Source: Bradyrhizobium tropiciagri (lineage in GTDB: Bacteria > Pseudomonadota > Alphaproteobacteria > Rhizobiales > Xanthobacteraceae). From it: a stretch of DNA of 64,000 bases. A model generated the notes under the pieces. It had not been told where the DNA came from and did not search any database. It saw only the letters and a list, made by a program, of their open reading frames with translations. The stretch's first letter is position 1, and every line of letters starts with the position of its first letter. The position numbers and the translations under genes were made by a program. The stretch covers positions 1,054,001-1,118,000 of the forward strand of contig NZ_JAFCKF010000002.1 in the NCBI RefSeq assembly GCF_018130545.1. The letters run 5' to 3'. Positions 42,967 to 51,703 of the stretch are shown one piece after another.

Positions 42967-44637
42967 ATGTATTCGAGGCTCCTCGATCAGGCTCACGCAG
43001 CGTTCTGCGCACCATCCGCGACGGTCCGGATGCTGGTCCTCGCCCTTGTGTCGCTCGGCATTCTAGGCGGTACGTGGCTCGTCTATTTTAGCGGTGGAGC
43101 GCAGTTCGCCACCCTGCACATCATGTATCTGCCCATTATCCTCTCCGCGCTGGTGTTCGGAGCCGCCGGCGGACTCGTTGCCGGCGTGGTTTCCGGGCTC
43201 CTGCTCGGCCCCTTCATGCCTTTGGACGTCCTCGACGGCGAGGCTCAGCAGCTGGTCAACTGGCTGCTCCGCGCTGCGTTCTTCTGCCTGATCGGCGGGA
43301 TTGTCGGCATCGGTGCAAGCGCCCTGCGCCGGCAGTTGAACCGGCTCGACTGGCTCACAGAACATGACCCGAGTACGGGTCTGCTCAATCAGGCCGGCTT
43401 TGCAAGGCTGCAGCGGCAAGCAATCGAGTGCAAGCTCGTGCCCCCTGAGCGTGTGCTGGTCGTGGCGCAGATCAAGAACATGCTCGACATCCAGAACACG
43501 TTCGGCGCTCGCTTCACCGAGAAACTGCTTCAGCAGGTGTACGCGCGGGCACGAAGGATCGTTCCGGCGAACCTCGCGATCGGCCTGATTCAGCGCGATC
43601 GCCTCGCCGTGGCTTTTGACGCCATTGCGGAAGCACGAGCGCTGCGCGCGAAGATCGAAGCCAGCATTCGCTCGCCCTATCAAGTCGATGAAGTGCCCGT
43701 TTACGTCGACTTTGCGTTCGGCGCGGCCACCTTTCCCGCTCATGGCAGGACGTTCGATGAGCTTCTGCAAAAATCAAAGATCGCGATGCACGCCGCGGCA
43801 ACGCGAAATCTTCCCTTTGTCCTCTATGATACCCACGCCGACGCCAGCAGCCGCGAGACTCTGGAATTGCTCGGCATGATTTCCACCGCCCTCGCCAACA
43901 AGGAGTTCGCGGTGTGGCATCAGGCGAAACTCCGGCTGGCAACCGGTCGAATCGCCGGCACCGAGGCGCTATTGAGATGGCGCCACCCGACACGCGGCTT
44001 CATTCCACCGGGCGCCTTCATTCCGCAGGCGGAGAAAACGCCGCTGATCGACGATCTGACCAAATGGGTGATCGGTGCGGCCCTGACGGATCAAGCGGCA
44101 TGGCGCGCCCGAGGGCATTCATTTGGCGTAGCGATCAATCTTTCCGTGCACAATCTGCATGAACGTTCACTGCTCAAAACCCTTCACGAGACGGTCACGC
44201 AGCATTCTATCGCGCCCCAGCAGGTCGAACTGGAAGTCACGGAAAGTGCCGTCATGGATGACTTCGACTACTGTGTCGACCTTATGCGGAGGCTTCGCGA
44301 TCTCGGTTATCGCGTATCGATAGATGATTTTGGCACGGGCCATTCATCGTTGGCCTATTTGAAAAAGCTTCCCGTCAGTGCACTCAAGATTGATCAGGCA
44401 TTTGTGCGCGGTCTGGCCTCTGATCAGACCGACCAGAAGATCGTGCGCACCGTTCTGGAACTGGCACGGTCGTTAAATCTCGAGAGCGTCGCCGAGGGTG
44501 TTGAAGATGAGACGACGCTGGCATTGTTGAAAGAATGGGGTTGCGATTATGCCCAAGGTTACGCGGTGCACAGGCCGGCCCCCTTTGACGAACTGCTGGC
44601 ATGGCTCGACAAGCCGCCGCTGAACTCAGCCGCCTGA
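42967..44637 (+). CDS. Membrane EAL-domain c-di-GMP phosphodiesterase with degenerate GGDEF
   Basis: A 556-residue protein. About four N-terminal membrane helices (residues 20-120) are followed by a GGDEF-like domain that keeps the DPSTGLLNQAGF entry but has QRDRLAV where GG(D/E)EF should be. The C-terminal EAL domain looks complete: GTEALLRW, INLSVHNLH, ELEVTESAV, IDDFGTGHSSL, LKIDQAFVRG and SVAEGVED. It should hydrolyse c-di-GMP, with the GGDEF part at most a regulator. The ATG at 42967 follows GGAG. Base composition is less GC-rich than flanking genes. Confidence 0.87.
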   Translation: MYSRLLDQAHAAFCAPSATVRMLVLALVSLGILGGTWLVYFSGGAQFATLHIMYLPIILSALVFGAAGGLVAGVVSGLLLGPFMPLDVLDGEAQQLVNWLLRAAFFCLIGGIVGIGASALRRQLNRLDWLTEHDPSTGLLNQAGFARLQRQAIECKLVPPERVLVVAQIKNMLDIQNTFGARFTEKLLQQVYARARRIVPANLAIGLIQRDRLAVAFDAIAEARALRAKIEASIRSPYQVDEVPVYVDFAFGAATFPAHGRTFDELLQKSKIAMHAAATRNLPFVLYDTHADASSRETLELLGMISTALANKEFAVWHQAKLRLATGRIAGTEALLRWRHPTRGFIPPGAFIPQAEKTPLIDDLTKWVIGAALTDQAAWRARGHSFGVAINLSVHNLHERSLLKTLHETVTQHSIAPQQVELEVTESAVMDDFDYCVDLMRRLRDLGYRVSIDDFGTGHSSLAYLKKLPVSALKIDQAFVRGLASDQTDQKIVRTVLELARSLNLESVAEGVEDETTLALLKEWGCDYAQGYAVHRPAPFDELLAWLDKPPLNSAA

Positions 44638-44643
44638 ATCGGT

Positions 44644-44820
44644 TCAGCCCCCCGGTCTACTACGCGAGGGAGACAGATCCGTTACGATGATCGCGGCGAT
44701 CATCGCGAAGAGCGGATGTTTCATATGCAAGGCGGTTGCGAAGCCCAGCGACAGGCCCGCCGAGAGGCCCGCCCTTATGGCAAGCTGCGCGCCAACCGTG
44801 AAGGCCGTCAATTTCGCTTC
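44644..44820 (-). pseudogene. Truncated FUSC/aromatic acid exporter-type N-terminus
   Basis: The minus strand reads AKLTAFTVGAQLAIRAGLSA then GLSLGFATALHMKHPLFAMI and AAIIVTDLSPSRSRPG before a stop. This is the first membrane helix pair and the conserved VTDLSPSxxR segment of FUSC-family exporters, which normally continue for 300 or more residues. There is no good start codon in frame; TAA lies upstream near 44865. The rest of the gene is absent, replaced by the 3' end of the EAL gene. It is best read as a gene fragment. Confidence 0.55.
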
Positions 44821-45096
44821 GTTAGGTAGCTGCCAAATTCCGGCATGGCGATCAGTTTAACCGGACCTATGGCGTTTGCACCACCAATCCATCTACCCTT
44901 GGTACATATCGGGTCGGGTTCAGGTTTGGCGCCAACGGATGTCTGCGATGGGTCAATAGCAGCCGATAGACGAGGCTAGAGGACTTCCGGTTCACGTCGG
45001 AGAGCCGACGTTCCGGATGGTCTTACGGGCTGTCCGGCATGGGCCAGAACTGCAAGTCGCAAGGTACGAATTGTGCGCTTCAGCCTACGGGTATGG
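44821..45096. other. Gap with a degenerate dispersed repeat
   Basis: No gene is seen. The stretch from 44939 holds two repeat-like units (ATGTCTGCGATGGGTCAATA and, about 44 bp later, ACTTCCGGTTCACG...GCCGACGTT). They resemble the units at 7383-7501 in sequence and spacing. With the FUSC fragment next to it, the region looks like a site of past rearrangement. Confidence 0.4.
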
Positions 45097-46074
45097 TCAA
45101 TCGAGCTTGAACGTCGCTTTCAAGAACGTCTTGACGGCGCGGGTGGCCGCTTCGGTTGCAGCGGGGTCGTGGCCGAGGTGTGGTCCATGAGCGACGCAAG
45201 CATCCTTGTAGGTAAATGGTTGCTTGGTCGCGACATTGACAAGAACTCCGCCGGGTCCTTCCAGAATTCTACAGTTGCGCACGCTCTCGTAGGTCGGTGA
45301 AATCGCCGCGGGCTGGGCACCCAGCGGATTGTCGAAAGCATGCGACGCATTTGGATATTCGGTCAGTTCCACGTCATGACCCGATGCCTTCAACCGTTCG
45401 ACGTAACTCTTGCAGGCTGAGATCGGATTGTAGTCATCAAGCGTGCCGCCGAAGATACGGATTGGCCGGTCCGCGACATCAGTATCGCCGACGAAGGTCG
45501 TCATGCAATCCGGGTAGAACGGCAGATACGCCGCAAGATCGACACCGGACTTATTCCACATCTGATGAAACCGCTTCAGGCTGGCATAGAGCGTGGCCTG
45601 ACCGCCCCGCGAAAAGCCCATCAGAGCGATGCGTTGCGGGTCGACGCGAGGATGCACCGCGAGAACGTCGAGCGCGCGGTAGATATCGAGGATGAAATTC
45701 AGGCGGCCGAGCAAGGCTTGGTTGCTGTTCACCTCGGTAAGATCGCGACCCGAGAGGCCGTCGAGAGCAAAGGTTGAAATACCGATCGCGTTGAGTTCTC
45801 GCGACCAGTACTCGATGTTGGGCGCGAAGCCGCCGGAGCCATGCTGGAGCACGACGACCGGCAGGCGGCCTGCTCCTTGGGCGATGCGAAGTTGACCGAC
45901 GAGTGTCGTGGGCTTGCCGTTGTTGTCGCCCTTAAGAAATTGCTCGTCGGTGAGCGTCAATGTCTGGATGGGCCGCAGCTCGGTTCGGGCAGCGAAATCC
46001 CTGGTTTCAATCTCCGCAGCGTAGGCGGATGATAAGACACTGATCAGTATCGCGATTGCAGCGACCTGGCGCAT
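45097..46074 (-). CDS. Secreted alpha/beta hydrolase, dienelactone hydrolase-like
   Basis: A 325-residue exported hydrolase. Residues 1-20 are a Sec signal (MRQVAAIAILISVLSSAYAA). VVVLQHGSGGFAPN is the oxyanion strand and loop, GFSRGGQA the nucleophile elbow with Ser, and NASHAFDNP carries the catalytic His. Four further Cys may form disulfides in the periplasm. GGGAGGCC precedes the ATG at 46074. Substrate unknown. It is followed downstream by the repeat-bearing gap. Confidence 0.83.
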   Translation of the reverse strand: MRQVAAIAILISVLSSAYAAEIETRDFAARTELRPIQTLTLTDEQFLKGDNNGKPTTLVGQLRIAQGAGRLPVVVLQHGSGGFAPNIEYWSRELNAIGISTFALDGLSGRDLTEVNSNQALLGRLNFILDIYRALDVLAVHPRVDPQRIALMGFSRGGQATLYASLKRFHQMWNKSGVDLAAYLPFYPDCMTTFVGDTDVADRPIRIFGGTLDDYNPISACKSYVERLKASGHDVELTEYPNASHAFDNPLGAQPAAISPTYESVRNCRILEGPGGVLVNVATKQPFTYKDACVAHGPHLGHDPAATEAATRAVKTFLKATFKLD

Positions 46075-46260
46075 GCCTGGCCTCCCGTGTCTGCTCACTT
46101 AGGGAGTTACCGTAGCTCGACTATAGTACCGTTCCTGCAGGGAGTGGAGAGCAAACAACCGCCTTGGGTCACTCGGCGATATCCCTGACGTCCAGTCGCT
46201 TGTCAGCTTCGCCCCTGAAGGCGGGCGTCCCGGATTATGAGTACGCGCCCTCACCTCCTG

Positions 46261-47427
46261 TCAGCGGCCGGCCAGACTGCATCCGGGCTGCGGCGCGATC
46301 TCGCCGAGCGCGCGGACCTGCACCAGTTCTGCGCCTTGGGTCTTGGCGATGAACATGTTCATCGCCGTGTGGTGATCCTGAGCGAGCGTCACCGGGCCGG
46401 TCGGAGACGGAATGGTGAGGCCGGCCATCGCGTCGATGATGGCCTCCTTGTCGAGCTTGCCGGCCTTTTCAGCCGCGGCCTTCAGCGCGATCAGTGTGTT
46501 GTAATGCGTCATCACGTAGTTCGACACCGCGACGCCGGGACCTGCCGCGGCGCGCGCTTTGGTGACAAACGCCTTGACGGCGGAGTCCTCGCTCGCTGCG
46601 ACCGCAGGCACCACCGTAACCATATTCTGGCCCTTGCCACGGAAGATACCGAGATCGACCTCCGACAATCCAAGGAAAGCGACGGTAATGTCCTTCAGCA
46701 ATCCGGCCTCGTCGGCCTGTCGGATGAAATCCATCCCGTCGCCCTTCAACGCGAACAGCAGCACCTTGGCCTTGCTCGCCGCGATCTCCTTGATCAGCGG
46801 CGAGAAGTCTGTCTCGGTCCCCAGCGTATACTTCGTCTCGACCACCTTGCCGCCGAGCTGCTCGATCAGCGGCTGCGCGATGCCGAACATCTGATGCGGC
46901 CAGACTCGGTCGGCGCCGAGCAGGAAGTAGGTATTGCCGAAGGTCTGCGTCATGTAGGGCAACAGCTGGCCCAGCTCCTGGTTCGGCACTGCGCCTAACG
47001 AAAACAGATAACGGCTGCATTTGCCGCCCTCGTAATTGGTGGCGTAGAGCAGCGGGGTCTTCGAACTCTCGGCCAGCGGCACCAGCGCATTCAGATTGCG
47101 CGATGTGATCGGGCCGACGACGGCCAGCACGCCTTCTTTTTCGACCAGTGCGCGCATCGCCTCCGTGGCCGCCTCCGGCCGCGTCTTGTCATCGGCATAG
47201 ACGATCTCGACCGGCCGGCCGAGAATGCCGCCGGCCGCGTTGATATCCTTGGCGGCCAGATCGAGCCCAAGCCTGGCCTGCTGCCCGTACAGCTCGACGC
47301 CACCGGAAAACGGCAGCACCGCGCCGACGCGGATCGGTGCGGCGGATTCGGCTGCGCGCGAAGGCTGAAGCAGCGCGCCATAGACCAACAGCGCGAAGGA
47401 CATCCAGGTGATCGAGCGTGATGCCAT
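46261..47427 (-). CDS. Orphan ABC substrate-binding protein, LivK/amide type
   Basis: A 388-residue periplasmic binding protein (Peripla_BP_6). The signal peptide is about residues 1-26 (MASRSITWMSFALLVYGALL to RAAES). The mature start APIRVGAVLPFSGGVELYGQ, then AAKDINAAGGILGRPVEIVYADDKTRPEAA, is standard. No permease or ATPase gene adjoins it, unlike the full operon at 1147-5817, so it must use transporters encoded elsewhere or act in sensing. AAGGGA lies before the ATG. Confidence 0.87.
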   Translation of the reverse strand: MASRSITWMSFALLVYGALLQPSRAAESAAPIRVGAVLPFSGGVELYGQQARLGLDLAAKDINAAGGILGRPVEIVYADDKTRPEAATEAMRALVEKEGVLAVVGPITSRNLNALVPLAESSKTPLLYATNYEGGKCSRYLFSLGAVPNQELGQLLPYMTQTFGNTYFLLGADRVWPHQMFGIAQPLIEQLGGKVVETKYTLGTETDFSPLIKEIAASKAKVLLFALKGDGMDFIRQADEAGLLKDITVAFLGLSEVDLGIFRGKGQNMVTVVPAVAASEDSAVKAFVTKARAAAGPGVAVSNYVMTHYNTLIALKAAAEKAGKLDKEAIIDAMAGLTIPSPTGPVTLAQDHHTAMNMFIAKTQGAELVQVRALGEIAPQPGCSLAGR

Positions 47428-47637
47428 ATGCGTCTTCCCTTCGAGCAGGATGCAATCGTGCTTGATCGATCCTATCGGAGCGGCACTGAAGATTTCGTCA
47501 AACACGCCCCCATTTGCGTCACATTCGGAGCTATGCTGACCTCGCGCGTCGAGACTGCTCCGCGCCCTCCTCCCAAGATTTCAGTCTAATCGGGCAACCG
47601 CATCCGCTGAGTGCCGACTCACAATCCGTCATGACCA

Positions 47638-48201
47638 ATGAAAGGACGCCATTTGCAAAACCGCTTCGTCCTGATTTCCGGCTGCTCTGGTGGCGGGAAA
47701 TCGACCTTGCTGGCCGAATTGCACGCGCGCGGCTATCCGATCGTCGAAGAGCCCGGCCGCCGCATTGTCGCCGAGGAGCTCGCATCCGGTGGCAAGGCAC
47801 TGCCCTGGATCGATGCTGCAGCTTTCTTGCGGCGCGTGGTTGACGTCGCCCTGACGGACAGGGAGATGGCCAGGGCTCATTCCGGCTGGGTGTTCTTCGA
47901 CCGCGGCCTCGTCGACGCGGTGTCGGCCCTGGAGGCATTGACCGGCGAGCGGGTGCTGCGCCCGACCTGCTTCGACCATCGCTACCACCGGCGCGTGTTC
48001 ATGACGCCGCCGTGGCCGGAGATTTACGTCACCGACGCCGAGCGACGGCACGGTTTCGAGGCTGCAACGACTGAGTATCAGCGGCTGATGGAAACGCTGC
48101 CGACGCTCGACTACGATCTCGTCGTCCTGCCGAAAATACCGCCGTACGCGCGGGCCGATTTCGTGCTGGCGACGCTCGGCGGCACCGCATCGACAGCCTG
48201 A
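47638..48201 (+). CDS. P-loop ATPase/kinase-like protein (AAA_28 type)
   Basis: A 187-residue P-loop protein. Walker A is SGCSGGGKSTLL (about residues 14-25). GYPIVEEPGRRIVAEEL and GWVFFDRGLVDAVSALE, the latter a Walker B-like strand with an Asp-Arg pair, resemble nucleoside-kinase-like ATPases. IYVTDAERRHGFEAA fits the lid region. The start may be ATG 47638 or TTG 47653; the latter has AAAGGACG upstream. Function unknown. It converges with the AhpD-like gene, 8 bp apart. Confidence 0.78.
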   Translation: MKGRHLQNRFVLISGCSGGGKSTLLAELHARGYPIVEEPGRRIVAEELASGGKALPWIDAAAFLRRVVDVALTDREMARAHSGWVFFDRGLVDAVSALEALTGERVLRPTCFDHRYHRRVFMTPPWPEIYVTDAERRHGFEAATTEYQRLMETLPTLDYDLVVLPKIPPYARADFVLATLGGTASTA

Positions 48202-48209
48202 TCAGGCTG

Positions 48210-48761
48210 TCACTCCGCGGCCTCGCGATGCGGAACGCCCTGCTCGACGTCCAGCTGCAGGATGTCATTGAAGCGATTGAAGGCGCCGCACAGCGCGATC
48301 CGCCAGGTCAGCTCGACGATCTGCGCTTCCGAGAAATGCTCACGCAAGCGTGCGAAGACCTCGTCGCGGGTCCTGTTCCAGTTGTTGGTAACGGCGATCG
48401 CATATTCGACCACGAGCTTGTCGAGCGCGTCGAGCTCGGGGTGATCCTGATAGTCGAGCAACCGCTCGGCGCCCGCCTCCGAGACGCCCTGGATCGCGAG
48501 TTTCGGCGCATGATGCGACACGCAGTAATCGCATTTGTTCAACAGCGACACCGTCACCAGGGCGAGCTCGAGATGCCGCTTCGAAATCACCGCCTCGTCG
48601 GCAAGATCGACCAACAGCGACCACATGTGCTTGAAGATTGGCGGACGCTGGGCCATGACGCCGGCCTGGTTCTCGAACGCGCCATAGGTCGTCATCTTGT
48701 CCCACAGCGGCCTGAGCTCGCCCGGCAGGTCGTTCCTGGTCTTGATAGACACGCGTGACAT
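48210..48761 (-). CDS. Carboxymuconolactone decarboxylase/AhpD-family protein
   Basis: A 183-residue all-alpha protein. The AhpD-type redox motif is LLNKCDYCVSHHAPKL (CxxC followed by His), with a Glu upstream in HLELALVTVS. The rest (RDEVFARLREHFSEAQIVELTWRIALCGAFNRFND) matches the CMD fold. The motif suggests peroxidase or thiol activity rather than decarboxylation. GAGGCAAGATC precedes the ATG at 48761; the longer frame has no similarity. Confidence 0.85.
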   Translation of the reverse strand: MSRVSIKTRNDLPGELRPLWDKMTTYGAFENQAGVMAQRPPIFKHMWSLLVDLADEAVISKRHLELALVTVSLLNKCDYCVSHHAPKLAIQGVSEAGAERLLDYQDHPELDALDKLVVEYAIAVTNNWNRTRDEVFARLREHFSEAQIVELTWRIALCGAFNRFNDILQLDVEQGVPHREAAE

Positions 48762-48895
48762 GATCTTGCCTCGGATCGGAATTGAACCGATGCAGCCTGC
48801 CCCGCTTCGCTCGATACCGCAAGCCGCCCGACGGCATGGCAAGTATCACGCCGGATCGCTGCCGCCCGCGACGGTGCAGGCGAAGCCATCGCCTG

Positions 48896-51418
48896 CTAGA
48901 ACGACGTCCCGCCGCCAAACCTGAACTCCTGCACGATGTCGTATTTGCCCTTGGTGATCGGCACCGCATAATCGAAGCGTAGCGGGCCGAATGGCGAGGC
49001 CCAGATCAGGCCGACGCCGACCGAGGTCCGCACCACGTTCTCGTCGTCGTATTGGAGACCGCATTTGCAGGCGGCCGTATTCACCTCACCCGTCGCGGCC
49101 CACGAGGTCGGGCCCTGGTAGTCCCACAGCGAGCCGGCGTCCGCATAGACCGCACCCTTCAGCCCGACCTCGGAAGGCAGGAACCAGAACGGCATCTGCA
49201 GCTCCATCGACGCGCCCCAATATTTGGTGCCGCCGAGCGCATCGCCGACCGCGCCAAAGCCCGCATAGGTGATGTCGCGCGGTCCGATACCGCCGGTGGC
49301 AAAGCCGCGCACCAGGTTCGGCCCCATCTGGAAATTGTCGAGCATGCGCAGATCATTGTTTCCAACCTTGCTGAGCAGGCCGCCCTGCAGATGGATCAGA
49401 CCGATCAGGTCGGACACCAACGGCGTGTAATATTTGGCGTCGACCGCGCTCTTCAGATAGGTCACGTCGCCGCCGACGCCGGCGAAATCCTGCTTGAAGT
49501 CGATCAGCAAGCCGTCGGTCGGGTTCTTGTTGTTGTCGAGCGTGTTATAGCTCAACGTATAGCCGACCGCCGAGGTCCAGGTTGCGCCCTGAGCCAGCTC
49601 CTCACGCACGGGCAAAGTGGCTTCGCCGTCGCCGTAGCAACCATACCCATAGAGCCCCGATGAGACCGAATTCGTGGGATCGACGCCGTGGAGCACACTC
49701 TGGATGTAGGCGGGCGTTGGATTGAACGCGAGCAAGGAGTTGGCGGCATTGTTGTTACAATTATCATAGGCACTCGCGAGCGAGACTTCCTGCTGATAGA
49801 GCGAATAGCGCAGCTGGAGCGTCAAATCCTCGCGTAAGGCAAGGCCGAGCCGCGGCGAGAACCCGATCGTCTTCACGCCATAGGTCGTGTAGGCCGTCGG
49901 CAACTGCTCCTTGTAATAGGCGTCGAGCCCGAGCGCTATGCGATAGTCGAGCAGATAGGGTTCGACAAAGGACAGCGTCAAGCCGCGCGAGTATTCGCCA
50001 TAGCTGACCGACGCCTTCGCAAACAGGCCACGGCCGAGCAGATTGCGTTCGGAGATGCTGACCTCGGCGAGCGGACCGTCGGTCGTGGAATAGCCGCCCG
50101 AGACGGAGAAGTCGCCGGTCGACTTCTCCTCCAGATCGACGACCAGGATCACGCGATCGCTCGATGAGCCGGGCTCGGTGGTGATCTTGACCGTCTTGAA
50201 GTAGTCGAGATTCTTCAGCCGCCGCTCGGCACGATCGACCAGCGCGCGATTATAGGCATCGCCCTCCGAAAGGTCGAACTCGCGCCGGATCACGTAGTCG
50301 CGGGTGCGGCCGTTGCCGCGGATGTCGATCCGCTCGATATAGGTGTGCGGCCCCTCGTCTACATGGAACACGATCCCTACCGTATGGGACTCGAAATTCC
50401 GGTTGCCGTCCGGACGGACCACCGCGAACGAATAGCCACGGCGCGAGGTCTCGATCTGCATCTCCTCCACCGACTTCTCGATTGCCTCGGCGTTGTAGAG
50501 CGAACCGACGCTGACGCGCGAGAGCGACCGCAGGCTGTTCGGATCGAAGCCCGCAATGGCGGACTGGAAGCTCACGGTGCCAACACGGTACTGCTGCCCC
50601 TCCTCGATCTTGAATGTCACCTGAAAGCCCTTGTGCTCCGGGTCGTATTCGGCGAGCGCAGCCACCACCTGCACGTCCGCATAGCCGTGCTTCAGATAGA
50701 AGCGCCGGATCAGGTCGCGGTCGGCCTCGACACGGTCGGGATCGTAGATGTTGGCGTTGCCGAGGAAGCTCAGGAAGTTGGTCTCGTGGGTCTTGATCAC
50801 GTCCTTCAGGCGCGCCGTGGAGAAGGCGTTGTTCCCCATGAACTCGATGGTCTTGATGCCGGTCTTGGCGCCCTCGTCGACGGTGAAGACGAGATCGACA
50901 CGGTTGTTCGAGCGCTCGATGATCTCGGGCGTGACGCGCACATCGTAGCGGCCGGAGTGGCGGTAGATCTCCGCGATCCGCAGCGCATCCGACTGCACCA
51001 TCGGCCGTGACAGCGTGCCCCGCGGCTTCGACTGCACCTCGGCCGACAGCTGCTCGTCCTTGACCTTCTTGTTGCCCTCGAACGCGACACGGTCGATCAC
51101 CGGGTTCTCGACCACCGAGACCACGATCCGGCCGCCGACGCGATTGATCTTGACGTCCTGGAACAGGCCGGTGCCGACCAGCTCCTTGAGCGCGTCGTCG
51201 ATGGCCGCCTGATCGAGATGTCCGCCGGGCCCGGGCCTGAAATAGGAGCGGACGGTCTCCGCCTCGACCCGCCGGTTGCCTTCGATCGTGATCGCATCAA
51301 CCGATTGGGCCGCCACCGGTGCCACCAACGGCCAAGTCACCAGCGATGTCACCGACGTGCCCGGGATCGAAAAGCCGGTAAGCACGATCGCCGCGACAAG
51401 GCTCCGCCACGTCTTCAT
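48896..51418 (-). CDS. bamA: BamA-family outer membrane assembly factor, stand-alone paralogue
   Basis: An 840-residue Omp85 protein. A signal peptide (residues 1-37, ending in PVAAQS) is followed by five POTRA domains (ITIEGNRRVEAETVRSYF; VIDRVAFEGNKKVKDEQL; IKTIEFMGNNAFSTARL; YRVGTVSFQ; IERIDIRGNGRTRDYVIRREF) and a C-terminal barrel ending in FRFGGGTSF with terminal Phe. The VRGF motif is present (NLVRGFATGGIGPRD). It inserts barrel proteins in the outer membrane. It lacks the usual rseP/skp/lpxD neighbours, so it is probably a second copy. Loops contain CNNN, GYGCYGDG and ACKCG. GAGGTGTGGA precedes the ATG at 51418; the frame runs on to 52411 without similarity. Confidence 0.9.
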   Translation of the reverse strand: MKTWRSLVAAIVLTGFSIPGTSVTSLVTWPLVAPVAAQSVDAITIEGNRRVEAETVRSYFRPGPGGHLDQAAIDDALKELVGTGLFQDVKINRVGGRIVVSVVENPVIDRVAFEGNKKVKDEQLSAEVQSKPRGTLSRPMVQSDALRIAEIYRHSGRYDVRVTPEIIERSNNRVDLVFTVDEGAKTGIKTIEFMGNNAFSTARLKDVIKTHETNFLSFLGNANIYDPDRVEADRDLIRRFYLKHGYADVQVVAALAEYDPEHKGFQVTFKIEEGQQYRVGTVSFQSAIAGFDPNSLRSLSRVSVGSLYNAEAIEKSVEEMQIETSRRGYSFAVVRPDGNRNFESHTVGIVFHVDEGPHTYIERIDIRGNGRTRDYVIRREFDLSEGDAYNRALVDRAERRLKNLDYFKTVKITTEPGSSSDRVILVVDLEEKSTGDFSVSGGYSTTDGPLAEVSISERNLLGRGLFAKASVSYGEYSRGLTLSFVEPYLLDYRIALGLDAYYKEQLPTAYTTYGVKTIGFSPRLGLALREDLTLQLRYSLYQQEVSLASAYDNCNNNAANSLLAFNPTPAYIQSVLHGVDPTNSVSSGLYGYGCYGDGEATLPVREELAQGATWTSAVGYTLSYNTLDNNKNPTDGLLIDFKQDFAGVGGDVTYLKSAVDAKYYTPLVSDLIGLIHLQGGLLSKVGNNDLRMLDNFQMGPNLVRGFATGGIGPRDITYAGFGAVGDALGGTKYWGASMELQMPFWFLPSEVGLKGAVYADAGSLWDYQGPTSWAATGEVNTAACKCGLQYDDENVVRTSVGVGLIWASPFGPLRFDYAVPITKGKYDIVQEFRFGGGTSF

Positions 51419-51510
51419 TCCACACCTCGCGAACAAGTCACCCGTTGTGACGGGATGCTGATGGCTGCGATGTGGCTGCAGGATTGCGGGATTATTTCCA
51501 GTGATTTGGG

Positions 51511-51576
51511 ACTGTGAGCGCAACGCGGCGCAGCTACCGGCCCGGTTTGTTTCCGCCTGCGGGCGCCGCTCACAGT
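51511..51576. promoter_or_regulatory. Long-spaced inverted repeat between bamA paralogue and two-component operon
   Basis: ACTGTGAGCG (51511-51520) and CGCTCACAGT (51567-51576) are perfect 10-bp inverted repeats 46 bp apart, in the 285-bp divergent gap. A smaller palindrome, GTCAC-CCGTT-GTGAC, is nearer the bamA start. Either could bind a regulator; the arms could also loop out a promoter. Confidence 0.45.
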
Positions 51577-51703
51577 TCAGAAACACTATGCTTACGAAAA
51601 GGCGTAATGCCGCCCACAAGCGACGCCTATGCTGGTCGATGGGTGGCTGAGCGCGCCGCAACGCGCGCGAAAATACCCTTAGGAAGAGGCCCAGTCGCGG
51701 ACC

